Shown: piece by piece, positions 1-8,517 of the stretch | How positions within the stretch are numbered: the stretch's first letter is position 1 | How the letters are laid out: every line of letters starts with the position of its first letter | Assembly: GCF_003318295.1 (NCBI RefSeq) | Contig: NZ_QOCW01000009.1 | Coordinates: 62,001-126,000, forward strand | Source of the DNA: Bacillus taeanensis | GTDB taxonomy: Bacteria > Bacillota > Bacilli > Bacillales > UBA6769 | Direction of reading: 5' to 3' | Length of the DNA stretch: 64,000 bases | Program-made: the position numbers and the translations under genes | The notes under the pieces: model-generated | The model's input: only the letters and a program-made list of their open reading frames with translations | What the model was told of the DNA's origin: nothing | The model's database searches: none

Positions 1-286
1 GTAACATTTTTATCTCTTTTCCATTGAAGGTAGGACTATAATGCTCACAATTTCCAAGAGTAGCCATGTCCTTTGCTTTTAATCTGGCTACTTGAGTTAA
101 ACGGGTGTCTATAGATAAAAGATTTCTCCCATATCTTTGTCTTTCTTGATTAATACGGTTTATCATTTCTTGTTCAAATATACCAAGATAGGAATAATAA
201 TGAGTTGGGTAAGGGAAAGGGAAAGGATATCGTGTAGAATAAGAGTAGTAATCTAAAGGGTAATAGTGAAAAATAGGTTGATACAT
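1..286 (-). CDS. CAP (SCP/PR1, YkwD-like) domain protein, C-terminus outside the window
   Basis: Partial gene running off the left edge. The start at 286 follows a TAAGGAGTG ribosome site. The first 35 or so residues are extraordinarily Tyr/Pro/Phe-rich (for example YYPLDYYSYS and PFPFPYP), with no signal peptide. Then comes the opening of a CAP domain: FEQEMINRINQERQRYGRN, followed by DTRLTQVARLKAKDMA and a following CEHYSP element that matches the conserved YkwD-type start. CAP proteins in Bacillus are often spore-coat or secreted proteins. A cytosolic start plus a Tyr-rich tail suggests a spore coat protein; that role is inference. It diverges from the two SpoIID-like genes at 974-4171, whose C-termini are also Tyr-rich. 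Confidence 0.8.
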   Translation of the reverse strand, partial: MYQPIFHYYPLDYYSYSTRYPFPFPYPTHYYSYLGIFEQEMINRINQERQRYGRNLLSIDTRLTQVARLKAKDMATLGNCEHYSPTFNGKEIKML

Positions 287-433
287 GCTTGTCACTCCTT
301 ATTTATTAATTTCCTAATATTGTATTTATATCTGACCTCTTTGGGGGATTGTCCATATAAAATAGGCGATTACCTAAAGTTATCTGGAAATGTAAACTTT
401 TTTATAGTCACTGAGTTAATTTAAACTGATTTT

Positions 434-465
434 TAAATAAAAAAATCCTGTTTAACACAGGATTT
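434..465 (-). terminator. Rho-independent terminator, minus direction
   Basis: AAATCCTGT (443-451) pairs with ACAGGATTT (457-465) around a 5-base loop. The minus strand continues into a run of seven T. No minus-strand gene is visible upstream of it, so what it terminates is unknown. Confidence 0.5.
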
Positions 466-579
466 GAACAATGTGTTGCTTTATAAAAAAGTTTGATTAT
501 TTTATGCTGTGTTTTAAACAAACGCCCCTTTAGTTAGAAGAAGATCCAAAGATCGTATGCATAATTTATACAAATCTAG

Positions 580-683
580 TTAACATACTATCATCTTCTC
601 GTAACCAAAAAAAACACCATGATTACGTCTGTAATCATGGTGTTTCTACTTTAACAAACTATCATTTTTGTTAAACTAGAGAA
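580..683. repeat. Dispersed hairpin repeat, copy E1
   Basis: It begins with a conserved leader (TTAACATACTATCATCTTCT then CGTAACC). Next is a perfect 15-bp stem (612-626 with 631-645) and then a second inverted repeat TTTAACAAA / TTTGTTAAA. Related copies lie at 4400-4500 (E2) and 30174-30291 (E3). On the minus strand the first hairpin is followed by eight T, so it could act as a terminator. Confidence 0.7.
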
Positions 684-973
684 GGAATCGACAACTTTCT
701 TATCAAATATATATCCGATAGAAAAATATGAAAAGAAATACGCCCAGGACCGACTTTAGTCAAATTCTGTATTTCATGTGCCGTTTACCACTTCATACAA
801 TATATTCCTTTTACATATATTATTTACTCTGATGGTGGGTATAAATCTGGAAAAAACTATCTATAGCAGGGCTAAAAATTTCAATTAACTCTGGACCATT
901 ATTTTGAATTTTACATATATCAACTTCATATATTCCCCATATACAATTTATCTCAAATAAAGGAGGGGTTTGT

Positions 974-2515
974 ATGGAGGCGATGACAACATCTGGAGAG
1001 CTTGTTGTGAGTGTCTATCAAGAGGGCGACCTGGCTCCAATTCCCCGTGTACAAGTAGAAATTAGCGATATGAAAAGCAATGTCATTAGAAGGTTACAAA
1101 CAGATGAATTTGGTAATATCCCAACAATCACATTACCTGCATTATCTAATCATAATACCCATAGTGAGATGGCGATGGAAGATCAGGCTACACAAGGTAA
1201 ATATATTGTAACTGTTAAACATCCTAATTATGAACCAGTACGTCTTGAAGGTGTTCGAGTATTAGAAGGGTCCAAAGCCATACCAGAAATTCATCTTTCT
1301 TCCTTACGAAGTGAAGGATTTCCCGTAATTAAAACATTAAAACTAGAAGAACCTAAACCTTCTCTAGAAAAAATTGACCAAAATCCATATAACCTTTCAG
1401 AGTTTTCTACTAACCCACAATCTTTTCTTAATACATTTAATCTTTTTACTGAACACTATTATAGCACACACCCCCCTATTGGTCTTGTCATTCCTGAGAC
1501 AATTCAAGTACATTTATTTCCTGAGCAAGGATCTACTGCCCCTGAACGTACTGTTGTTATGAAATTTGTTGACTATATTAAAGGTGTCGTCCATGAAGTG
1601 CTTGACGGATTTACTGAGGATGCAGCAATTAGAGCAAATATCATTGCTATTGTATCCTTCACTTTAAATCGTTATTACACAGAGCATTATCATAAACAGA
1701 ATAAAAATTATCATATCACTAATGATAGGACGATGGATCAGGGTTATATAGAAAGGCCTACTGACCAAGAACCACTTGTAAGGAATACGGACGCTTTCTT
1801 TAGTCAGTATGTGCAATACCCAAATCACCGATATTTCCCTTTTTTAGCACAATCTTGTCCTTCGGGCTGCGCTAATGGAGAAAAATTGGATAGGGCTCTA
1901 AGTAGAATACTTGCTCAAGAAGGAAAAACACACACAGAAATTATCAAATATTTTTATGGAGAAAATTTTAATATTGTTTCCGCTGCTTTCATCATTATAA
2001 ATAATGAACTATATACCTTTATAAGTCCGATGAAGTTAGGTGATTCAGGTGAAAGGGTACTATTAATTCAAACATATCTTGATGTAATTGGTAAAGATTA
2101 TGGTATCCAAGTTTTTAAAAAAGCAATTGAAGAGAACGGACATTTTGGAGAAAAAACTGTTAAAGCAATAAAGCTTTATCAACAAAAGATTCTGAAATGG
2201 ACCGGTGAAAAAATAACTGGGGTCGTCGACCAAGCAACTTGGTATAAAATTTTATCCCGTTATTTTGAAATTATTCATAGGCAAGAGCGCAACTATAATC
2301 CTACAGATACTCAAGATCAACATATTACATCTCTAAATCGTCCCATTGGAGCGACCAATTTACAATCAATTCACTCCAGATATATATGGCAAAAACCGAT
2401 GTCTCCTCAATATGGTTTACTATGTAAAACGATTCCAACCCCATATGGGCCTAGACAATATTGTTATTATTCTTATTTTTATGAGATTTATAACCCGTAC
2501 ATGTACTATCAGTAA
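974..2515 (+). CDS. CnaB-like / SpoIID-like / peptidoglycan-binding protein, paralogue 1
   Basis: 513 residues, ATG after AAAGGAGGGG, no signal peptide. Residues about 7-110 form a carboxypeptidase-regulatory/CnaB-like beta domain (GELVVSVYQEGDLAPIPRVQ onward). Residues about 170-345 resemble a SpoIID-type lytic transglycosylase domain (FVDYIKGVVHEVLDGF, then an FTLNRYYTEHY helix). Residues about 355-430 are a PG_binding_1 domain (MKLGDSGERVLLIQTYLDVI). The tail is Tyr-rich (CYYSYFYEIYNPYMYYQ). The order recalls clostridial SleC-like cortex-lytic proteins; this is family-level inference. At the position of the SpoIID catalytic Glu it has Val209, whereas the paralogue keeps Glu. It is probably a spore cortex/coat protein, perhaps non-catalytic. 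It lies 51 bases upstream of its paralogue, likely in one operon. Confidence 0.8.
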   Translation: MEAMTTSGELVVSVYQEGDLAPIPRVQVEISDMKSNVIRRLQTDEFGNIPTITLPALSNHNTHSEMAMEDQATQGKYIVTVKHPNYEPVRLEGVRVLEGSKAIPEIHLSSLRSEGFPVIKTLKLEEPKPSLEKIDQNPYNLSEFSTNPQSFLNTFNLFTEHYYSTHPPIGLVIPETIQVHLFPEQGSTAPERTVVMKFVDYIKGVVHEVLDGFTEDAAIRANIIAIVSFTLNRYYTEHYHKQNKNYHITNDRTMDQGYIERPTDQEPLVRNTDAFFSQYVQYPNHRYFPFLAQSCPSGCANGEKLDRALSRILAQEGKTHTEIIKYFYGENFNIVSAAFIIINNELYTFISPMKLGDSGERVLLIQTYLDVIGKDYGIQVFKKAIEENGHFGEKTVKAIKLYQQKILKWTGEKITGVVDQATWYKILSRYFEIIHRQERNYNPTDTQDQHITSLNRPIGATNLQSIHSRYIWQKPMSPQYGLLCKTIPTPYGPRQYCYYSYFYEIYNPYMYYQ

Positions 2516-2566
2516 AAGCACATTTTTCACTTAGTTTCCTTATTTTATGAAAAAGGAGTGAATTGT

Positions 2567-4171
2567 GTGGAAGTGACTACAACAACCGGCGAGCTTATCG
2601 TTAGCATTTATCAAGAGGGAGACCTTTCCCCGATTTCTGGGGTCCAAGTAGAAATCAGCGATATGAATGGAAATATCATTAGACATCTACAAACAGATGA
2701 ATTTGGTAATATTCAAACCATCACATTACCTGCTTTGACTAATAATACTCGTAGTGAAATTGCTGGTGGAGTCCAGTCAACGCAAGGCAAATATATCGTC
2801 ACTGTAAAGCATCCTAATTATGAACCAGTACGTGTGGAAGGTGTACAAATATTTGAAGGTTCAAAAGCCATACCAGAGATACATCTTTCTTCGTCAAGAA
2901 GTGAAGAAATGGCTCCAATAAAAACGATCAAAATAGAGGATTCCAAACCTACTGGAGTAAAACGTCCTGAAAACCCTTTTAATATAGCAGAGCTTTCGAT
3001 TAATCCGGAATCCTTTTATAATACTTATAAGTTTGCTAGTGGATATGAACCTTCACTCGATCCAGGATCTTTTTATAGTACCTATGAGTTTGCTCCTGAA
3101 TCCGAACCCAGTCCACCCCCTCAAATCGGCCTTGTAATTCCCGAGAATTTAACATTACAGTTAGTTAGGAAAAGGATAAACGGCCGAATTAGGCCTGCAC
3201 GTAAGATTGTTCTTCCATTCGTTGACTATATTAAAGGTGTACTCCATAAAGAGATTAATGGATTTACTGAAGATGAAGCAATTAGATCTAATGTGATTGC
3301 AGTTGTATCCTTTACTTTAAATCGTTATTACACAGAGCATTACCGAAGACAGAATAAAGAATATCACATAACTGATGATACAGGGGTAGATCAAAATTAC
3401 GATGAGAACCATCTAGTTAATGCTCAAGAACCTCTTGTTAGAAATATAGAGGAGTTCTTTACCAAGTATATTGAATATCCGGGTAATCACTTCTTCCCAT
3501 TTTTAGCGCAATATTGTAGTGGCACTAGAGGAGTAAGTTGTGCTTATAAAAAATGGTTAGAACAAACCCCAAGTAGAGCAATGGCAAACAGAGGTAAAAC
3601 ACACACCGAGATTATAAAACATTATTATGGTAGGAACTTTGATATTACTTCCGCCGCTCAAATCGTTATAAATAATGAAATATATAGCTTTATAAGTCCG
3701 ATGAAATTAGGTGATTCTGGTGAAACGGTACCTATCATTCAACACTATCTTGATGTAATTGGTAAAAAGTACGATAAGGAAATTTTATCCGCAGCGATTG
3801 AAGAAAACGGGCAATTTGGTGAAAAAACTGACAAAGCAGTCAGACTTTTTCAGGAGCATTTTATGAGACTGTCTCCTGAAAAAGTAAATGGGGTAATCGA
3901 TCAAAAAACTTGGTATGTCATTTTAACTCGTTACCTTACGATTATTAATAACAGAAATGAACGAAATGTTGAATCTACACCTACACATATTCCATTTGCT
4001 TCAAGACCTATTGGAAAGACTAATTTACAACGATCAAATCCACCTGGAGCTTTTTGGCCAAATCCTCAATATGGGTTAGTATGTAAAACGTTTCATACCC
4101 CTTATGGGCCTAGACAATATTGTTATTATACTTATTATTGGGAGATTTATCATCCGTACTATCAGGGGTAG
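2567..4171 (+). CDS. CnaB-like / SpoIID-like / peptidoglycan-binding protein, paralogue 2
   Basis: 534 residues. I place the GTG start at 2567 because AAAGGAGTG (2552-2560) lies 7 bases before it and the protein then aligns with paralogue 1 (MEVTTTTGEL versus MEAMTTSGEL). The domain order is the same: CnaB-like beta domain, SpoIID-like domain (FVDYIKGVLHKEINGF), PG_binding_1 (MKLGDSGETVPIIQHYLDVI), Tyr-rich tail ending YHPYYQG. Glu229 in LHKEING sits where SpoIID has its catalytic Glu, so this copy could cleave glycan strands. A 19-residue tandem duplication (DNA 3005-3118) lengthens the linker between the first two domains. No signal peptide, which fits a mother-cell-made spore protein. Confidence 0.8.
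   Translation: MEVTTTTGELIVSIYQEGDLSPISGVQVEISDMNGNIIRHLQTDEFGNIQTITLPALTNNTRSEIAGGVQSTQGKYIVTVKHPNYEPVRVEGVQIFEGSKAIPEIHLSSSRSEEMAPIKTIKIEDSKPTGVKRPENPFNIAELSINPESFYNTYKFASGYEPSLDPGSFYSTYEFAPESEPSPPPQIGLVIPENLTLQLVRKRINGRIRPARKIVLPFVDYIKGVLHKEINGFTEDEAIRSNVIAVVSFTLNRYYTEHYRRQNKEYHITDDTGVDQNYDENHLVNAQEPLVRNIEEFFTKYIEYPGNHFFPFLAQYCSGTRGVSCAYKKWLEQTPSRAMANRGKTHTEIIKHYYGRNFDITSAAQIVINNEIYSFISPMKLGDSGETVPIIQHYLDVIGKKYDKEILSAAIEENGQFGEKTDKAVRLFQEHFMRLSPEKVNGVIDQKTWYVILTRYLTIINNRNERNVESTPTHIPFASRPIGKTNLQRSNPPGAFWPNPQYGLVCKTFHTPYGPRQYCYYTYYWEIYHPYYQG
3005..3118 (+). repeat. 57-bp in-frame tandem duplication
   Basis: Two adjacent 57-base units (3005-3061 and 3062-3118), roughly 70% identical by eye, encode PESFYNTYKFASGYEPSLD and PGSFYSTYEFAPESEPSPP. 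Paralogue 1 has a single unit here. Confidence 0.75.
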
Positions 4172-4350
4172 TACCAGCGAAGTTGTCACCACCCGCAATA
4201 ACGCGAAGTATTAAATTATAAATACTGGGTTAGATTAGCAAAAGAACATGAATTGCATGTACCAAAAAGAGGTTTAATTGAATATTGTTATATAAAAATT
4301 TTGTGACAATGTTTTGTTACAAAATATGTAGTCTGTTTCGTATCGACATC

Positions 4351-4397
4351 CCATATTGGAACTGTATCTAAACAGGTCCAATATGGTGTTCATTTTT
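4351..4397 (+). terminator. Hairpin terminator downstream of the SpoIID-like pair
   Basis: CCATATTGGA (4351-4360) pairs perfectly with TCCAATATGG (4377-4386), with an extra inner CTGT/ACAG. It is followed by a T-rich stretch. Confidence 0.5.
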
Positions 4398-4399
4398 AA

Positions 4400-4500
4400 T
4401 TAACATAACATTATCTTCTCGGAACCAAAAAACACCTTGATCTAGTAGTGATCAAGGTGTTTTTAGTTTAACAAACTAACCATTTTGTTAAACTGGCGAA
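4400..4500. repeat. Dispersed hairpin repeat, copy E2
   Basis: Same leader as E1 and E3 (ATTATCTTCTCGGAACC). It has a perfect 15-bp stem (4428-4442 with 4450-4464) and a perfect 11-bp inverted repeat AGTTTAACAAA / TTTGTTAAACT. Relative to E1, an A-T pair in the stem is swapped to T-A, so pairing is kept. Confidence 0.7.
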
Positions 4501-4816
4501 TGATCCTTATTGTATTAAATGTTCTTTACTTTAAGAAGGAGTTATAATATTTATCTTAAAATTAATTTCAAGGGTAAAGGAGATGATTTTCGATTGTTAC
4601 CAATTTATATACCCCCGTTACTTTTTGGCTTAAGGGCAATGCTTAGATTAAAATCAGAATATACAATGATAATGTTCAAATAGCCAAGGATAAAATATGT
4701 GTTGTTACTGATGTTATTGGATATAATCTGTTACACATCTATCATACTGCTGAAATTGTTTTAATTCCTTTATTGATAATGGAAACTATTTCAGTTCTGC
4801 AGCATGAAAACTAACT

Positions 4817-5158
4817 CTATATCTTTTTAACAAATTCAGATTTTAACTTCATTGCTCCAAAACCGTCAATTTTGCAATCAATATCATGATCTCCATCAAC
4901 CAAACGTATATTTTTTACTTTTGTACCTATTTTTACGACTAATGAACTTCCTTTTACTTTCAAGTCTTTAATTACTGTTACAGAATCACCATCGTTTAAG
5001 ACATTCCCATTTGCATCTTTAATAACCTTTTTATCTTCACTATTTTCAGCTTCTACTTCTAAAGTCCACTCATGAGCACATTCTGGGCAAACAAAAAGAC
5101 TTCCATCTTCGTAAGTATATTCTGAATGACATTTTGGACAATTTGGCAAATCAAACAT
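4817..5158 (-). CDS. yjdM: Zinc-ribbon protein YjdM (PhnA family)
   Basis: About 113 residues from the ATG at 5158, chosen because GGAGG lies 10 bases upstream; the longer frame begins before that ribosome site. The N-terminus has a zinc ribbon (CPKC at about 7-10, CPEC about 15 residues on). It is followed by the conserved C-terminal YjdM beta domain ([20 protein letters not shown], later [13 protein letters not shown]). Members were once linked to phosphonate use, but the real function is unresolved and no phosphonate genes lie nearby. Monocistronic as far as I can see. Confidence 0.9.
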   Translation of the reverse strand: MFDLPNCPKCHSEYTYEDGSLFVCPECAHEWTLEVEAENSEDKKVIKDANGNVLNDGDSVTVIKDLKVKGSSLVVKIGTKVKNIRLVDGDHDIDCKIDGFGAMKLKSEFVKKI

Positions 5159-5321
5159 TATTTCATTTCCTCCATTCATTCTTATCAATTGTAATATATA
5201 AATCTATTAACAATGCAACAGTGACGTCTTGCTTTTTTACAAAAATAAGTCAACAGCATTACTTTTAAACCCTTTAAAATAAAAAGCTCAATGCATTGAT
5301 CAAACGATACAGACAGCGTCT

Positions 5322-5483
5322 TTACAATTTTTTCGTTCTTGCTTCCCACATCTTTAAGTGAGCTACCGCCAACTTATACTCTTCTTTACTTACCTTTACG
5401 GGCTTCTCATTATAGTAGTAAACAAAATACTGCAGCTCGTTTTCACGAACATGGATACTGACACCTCGAACAATACTTTGCAT
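5322..5483 (-). CDS. Small conserved-looking protein, 53 aa
   Basis: ATG at 5483 follows AAGGGGG at good spacing. The protein (MQSIVRGVSIHVRENELQYF then VYYYNEKPVKVSKEEYKLAV) is soluble, basic at its end, and predicted beta-hairpin plus helix. It lies 31 bases downstream of the ytzI-like gene, probably in the same transcript. I do not recognise the family. The coherent composition and ribosome site argue that it is real. Confidence 0.6.
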   Translation of the reverse strand: MQSIVRGVSIHVRENELQYFVYYYNEKPVKVSKEEYKLAVAHLKMWEARTKKL

Positions 5484-5514
5484 ATAAACCCCCTTCTAGC
5501 AATAAAACAAAAAA

Positions 5515-5685
5515 TTAAAGCTCCTTTTCATCCTTGTTTTTCAAATGCGGCGGAGTTTGCGGTGTATCATCATAGTTATAAGTGTCAACAGTATGTTTAT
5601 AAGAATAACCTTTGGAAATTGCAGCGATGCTTAAAACTAAAATAATCAGCATGACAATAATGGAAATGACAATAATGGCAACCAA
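5515..5685 (-). CDS. ytzI: YtzI-family small membrane protein
   Basis: 56 residues with a TTG start at 5685 preceded by AAAGAGGTG. One N-terminal transmembrane helix (VAIIVISIIVMLIILVLSIA) is followed by SKGYSYKHTVDTYNYDDTP, the signature of YtzI proteins, and a short charged tail. Function unknown; Bacillus members are single-span membrane proteins. First gene of a likely two-gene unit with the 53-aa protein. Confidence 0.75.
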   Translation of the reverse strand: MVAIIVISIIVMLIILVLSIAAISKGYSYKHTVDTYNYDDTPQTPPHLKNKDEKEL

Positions 5686-5736
5686 TATATTCACCTCTTT
5701 ATATAATACAGAAGTTTTACTTTGATAATTGAACTT

Positions 5737-6174
5737 TTAATACACATATTTATTCTCTAAATAAAGTTCTAAACCCCCTATATCTCCTCCGATTTTTCTA
5801 TAAGCGATTAACTTCTCAGCTGCAATCTTTCCTAGACTATCATCTAAATCCTGAATATTGATGAATGATGTAATGTTTACTTTATCCGGTGTCTTATCAT
5901 CACGGAACATCTGACCAGGTATTTGACTCCAAAAATGTTCCCATTCATCAATTAACCCGATTTCACGAAAAAAGAACTTCTGTATTCCACATAACCATGC
6001 AGTACAAGATGTGTTTCTCTTTTGGCATCCAATTCCATTCTGTAAATAATCACACGCAAAACAACAAGAGTTACCACTTTCAATACAAACCTCACAAATA
6101 TAGTGAGCACCTATTGACCTAAATACTTGTATTCCATATTGGATAACATCTTCTCTAGCCATTTCAATACTCAA
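5737..6174 (-). CDS. Cys-rich protein translationally coupled to ArsR regulator
   Basis: 145 residues. The TTG start at 6174 overlaps the arsR stop codon (TTGA), with GAGG about 10 bases upstream, so it is co-translated with the regulator. Eight Cys fall within residues 27-62 (CEVC, CC at 37-38, C41, C50, C57, C62), followed by a basic-aromatic stretch WLCGIQKFFFREIGLI. The spacing suggests a metal or Fe-S binding fold. I do not recognise a named family. Its position suggests a role in the response controlled by the ArsR pair, possibly in handling a metal or reactive sulfur species; this is inference. Confidence 0.7.
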   Translation of the reverse strand: MSIEMAREDVIQYGIQVFRSIGAHYICEVCIESGNSCCFACDYLQNGIGCQKRNTSCTAWLCGIQKFFFREIGLIDEWEHFWSQIPGQMFRDDKTPDKVNITSFINIQDLDDSLGKIAAEKLIAYRKIGGDIGGLELYLENKYVY

Positions 6175-6506
6175 CTTATATTTTCCTCTTCAAGCTCTTC
6201 CAGTATGGAAATCGTATCAATTAAATGGTTATTAAAAATTTCCCGTGCAACAGCCAATAATGTCGTAAGTAGAGGATCTCTAAGGGAATAAATCACTTTT
6301 TTACCCTCTTTTACTCCAACAACAATATTTTTAGAGCGCAGTATGCTTAATTGTTGAGAGACGGCAGATCCTTCAGTATTAAGAATATATTGAAGTTCAT
6401 TTACACTCTTTTCACCTTCTGCTAACAGCTCTAAGATGCGTATTCGCAAGGGATGTGATAAGGCTTTAAAAAAATCCGCCTTAAAATGCTGCATCTCACG
6501 ATTCAT
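6171..6506 (-). CDS. ArsR/SmtB-family repressor 1
   Basis: 111 residues. The start at 6506 (MNREMQHFKADFF) is preferred because AGAGGTG sits 7 bases before it, and it matches the paralogue at 8518. It is a winged helix-turn-helix (ALSHPLRIRILELLAEGEKS, recognition helix EGSAVSQQLSILRSKNIV, wing VKEGKKVIYSLRD). It contains no Cys at all, so the classical alpha-3 metal-thiolate site is absent; His and acidic residues near the C-terminal helix (NNHLIDTISILEELEEE) are the only candidate ligands. Divergent from the SulP gene, with palindromic operators in between. About 65% identical to the second ArsR by eye. Confidence 0.9.
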   Translation of the reverse strand: MNREMQHFKADFFKALSHPLRIRILELLAEGEKSVNELQYILNTEGSAVSQQLSILRSKNIVVGVKEGKKVIYSLRDPLLTTLLAVAREIFNNHLIDTISILEELEEENIS

Positions 6507-6553
6507 TTCATGCACCTCTTTTATAATAAATTAATCATTTTATTAGAACTATA

Positions 6554-6575
6554 TATATTCAAATATTTGAATATA
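6554..6575. promoter_or_regulatory. ArsR-type operator 1
   Basis: A perfect 22-base palindrome built on TATATTCAAAT and its complement, the classic ArsR/SmtB operator shape. It lies about 50 bases upstream of the arsR1 start, so autoregulation is likely. Confidence 0.75.
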
Positions 6576-6634
6576 CTATACGTTACTACTAATTTAAATA
6601 AATTGCAACATAATTTTCGCCTCGAAAATTTCTT

Positions 6635-6663
6635 TTGACATTAATATGAAAACGATGTAAATT
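6635..6663 (+). promoter_or_regulatory. Sigma-A promoter of the SulP gene
   Basis: TTGACA (6635-6640), a 17-base spacer, then TAAATT (6658-6663). The predicted start lies right before operator 2. Confidence 0.5.
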
Positions 6664-6673
6664 TTCATCATAG

Positions 6674-6697
6674 TATATTCAAATAATCAGATATATA
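6674..6697. promoter_or_regulatory. ArsR-type operator 2
   Basis: TATATTCAAATA followed by ATCAGATATATA: the left half is identical to operator 1 and the right half is imperfect. It sits on the predicted transcription start of the transporter gene, where a repressor would block it. Confidence 0.6.
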
Positions 6698-6723
6698 AAT
6701 ATTTTAAAAAAGAAGGGTTGATT

Positions 6724-8487
6724 ATGAAGCAAAAATGGTTTTATATTGGAAGACTTAGTGGGTATTCTTTACAATCACTGCAAAAGGATATTTTATCTGG
6801 TTTAGTCGTTGGAGTAATTGCTATACCGCTGGGTATGGCGTTTTCAATTGCTTCTGGGGTTAAACCTGAATATGGAATATACACCACAATAATTGCAGGT
6901 ATTTTAATTTCACTATGCGGTGGATCGAAGTATCAGATTGGCGGACCTACAGGAGCATTTATTCCCATTTTATTTGGAATTGTCATGACTTATGGATATG
7001 AGAACCTATTAATTGCTGGTTTTTTAGCAGGTATTATACTATTTTTAATGGGAATCTTTAAACTTGGTTCACTGATTAAATTTATTCCAAGACCAGTGAC
7101 TATAGGATTTACATCAGGAATAGCCGTAATCATTTTTATAGGTCAAATAGCTAATTTTTTTGGTCTTGCAGGTATAGAGAAACATGAATCATTTTTTAGA
7201 AATATAAGAGAAATTGTCGTTCATTTTCATACCATTAATTTTTATAGTGTTTTAACAGCTGGAATATGCCTTGTTACCGTTTTACTAACACCTAAATTTC
7301 CCCTAAAGATACCTGGTCCTCTTATTGGATTACTGCTTTCTACGTTCGTGGCGAGTTTATTGTATCCTAATCAAGTAGCGACAATCGGTTCAACATTCGG
7401 TGAAATTCCAAGTCATTTACCTCGTTTTGAGATACCGAATATTACTATTGAGAAGATTCAACAATTAATTGGGCCAGCTTTTGTGATTGCAGTACTTGGG
7501 GGAATCGAATCTTTATTATCTGCAGTTGTTGCTGACGGTATGACAAATAGCAAGCATAACAGCAATCGCGAGCTGATGGGGCAAGGTATTGCTAATATGG
7601 TCACACCTTTATTTGGTGGGATTCCTGCAACAGGAGCTATAGCAAGAACCGCAACAAATATAAAAAACGGCGCAGTCTCACCATTGTCCGGGGTGATGCA
7701 TGGAATCGTTGTATTGTTCATATTAGTACTGTTTGCTCCTTATGCTTCAAGTATCCCATTAGCAAGTATGGCCCCTATTTTAATGGTAGTAGCTTGGAAT
7801 ATGAGTGAACGACATGCTTTTTATCATGTATTAAAAACGAAAACGGAAGATTCGTTTGTTCTAGTTGTAACTTTTTTATTAACGGTTTTTGTTAATCTTA
7901 CAGTTGCTGTTGAAGTAGGTCTTATATTAGCTGTACTGTTATTTACAAAGCGAATGAGTGATATAATGGTAACAACAAAGGCACTGCCTAATCCAAAAAA
8001 TAAGCATAAAAAAGTAGAAGCTCACATGGTGACAGATGCCCGCGACTGTCCTCAAATTAGTATTTATAATGTTGAAGGCCCTTTGTTTTTTGGAGCTGCT
8101 CAAGCGTTTGAGCAATCAATAATGAATACGATCAATTATAAACCGAAAGTTTTACTTTTAAGAATGGGGAAAGTTCCTTTTATGGATACAACTGGCGAAT
8201 CCTATTTATCAAGTATTGTAAAAGGTTTTTCAAAGTATGGAATCGTATTACTATCTGAAGTTAAACCGCAGCCTAAAAGTGTTTTAAATAAGACTGGTTT
8301 ATCTCATTTTATAGGAGAAGATCATTTTTTTAAACATACTGGAGAGGCAATAAATTTTGCGCTGAAACATCTAAATGAAGACAAATGTATTGGATGCAAA
8401 CATTTTGCATTTAGAGAATGTACAGTCTTGTCTGGTACGCATAAGGACGTTGAAGAACAAAGACGAACAGAATTTACTACATCTTAA
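6724..8487 (+). CDS. SulP-family anion transporter with STAS domain
   Basis: 587 residues from ATG at 6724 (AGAAGGG six bases upstream). Ten or more hydrophobic segments span residues about 20-410, with the SulP hallmark GGSKYQIGGPTGAFIPI and the conserved GGIPATGAIARTATNIKNGA loop. A cytoplasmic STAS domain follows (about 435-535; LLLRMGKVPFMDTTGESYLSS). SulP carriers move sulfate, bicarbonate or other anions; the substrate cannot be told here. The C-terminus carries an extra Cys-rich tail, DKCIGCKHFAFREC. It is flanked by two ArsR repressors, so expression is probably induced by whatever they sense. Confidence 0.92.
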   Translation: MKQKWFYIGRLSGYSLQSLQKDILSGLVVGVIAIPLGMAFSIASGVKPEYGIYTTIIAGILISLCGGSKYQIGGPTGAFIPILFGIVMTYGYENLLIAGFLAGIILFLMGIFKLGSLIKFIPRPVTIGFTSGIAVIIFIGQIANFFGLAGIEKHESFFRNIREIVVHFHTINFYSVLTAGICLVTVLLTPKFPLKIPGPLIGLLLSTFVASLLYPNQVATIGSTFGEIPSHLPRFEIPNITIEKIQQLIGPAFVIAVLGGIESLLSAVVADGMTNSKHNSNRELMGQGIANMVTPLFGGIPATGAIARTATNIKNGAVSPLSGVMHGIVVLFILVLFAPYASSIPLASMAPILMVVAWNMSERHAFYHVLKTKTEDSFVLVVTFLLTVFVNLTVAVEVGLILAVLLFTKRMSDIMVTTKALPNPKNKHKKVEAHMVTDARDCPQISIYNVEGPLFFGAAQAFEQSIMNTINYKPKVLLLRMGKVPFMDTTGESYLSSIVKGFSKYGIVLLSEVKPQPKSVLNKTGLSHFIGEDHFFKHTGEAINFALKHLNEDKCIGCKHFAFRECTVLSGTHKDVEEQRRTEFTTS

Positions 8488-8517
8488 TAATTGTATCTAG
8501 AAAGAGAGGGAATTAAA

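Larger units (their letters stand above)
287..973. other. Gene-free divergent promoter region
   Basis: About 690 AT-rich bases between the divergent CAP and SpoIID-like genes. It contains a minus-strand terminator (434-465) and repeat copy E1 (580-683). Just upstream of the gene at 974, CATATACAAT (938-947) resembles a sporulation sigma-E/K type -10, but I could not place a convincing -35. No coding frame was recognised. Confidence 0.5.
4172..4816. other. Gene-free stretch with decayed coding traces
   Basis: It holds a hairpin (4351-4397), repeat copy E2 (4400-4500), and a 34-codon open stretch at 4202-4306 (KYWVRLAKEHELHVPKRGL) that reads like a gene remnant but has no start or ribosome site. 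An AAAGGAG at about 4575 precedes only very short frames. I recognise no functional gene. Confidence 0.4.

Noticed and set aside
5358..5645. 95-codon plus-strand frame
   Set aside because: Antisense to the YtzI-like and 53-aa genes, which have proper ribosome sites and family-like sequence.
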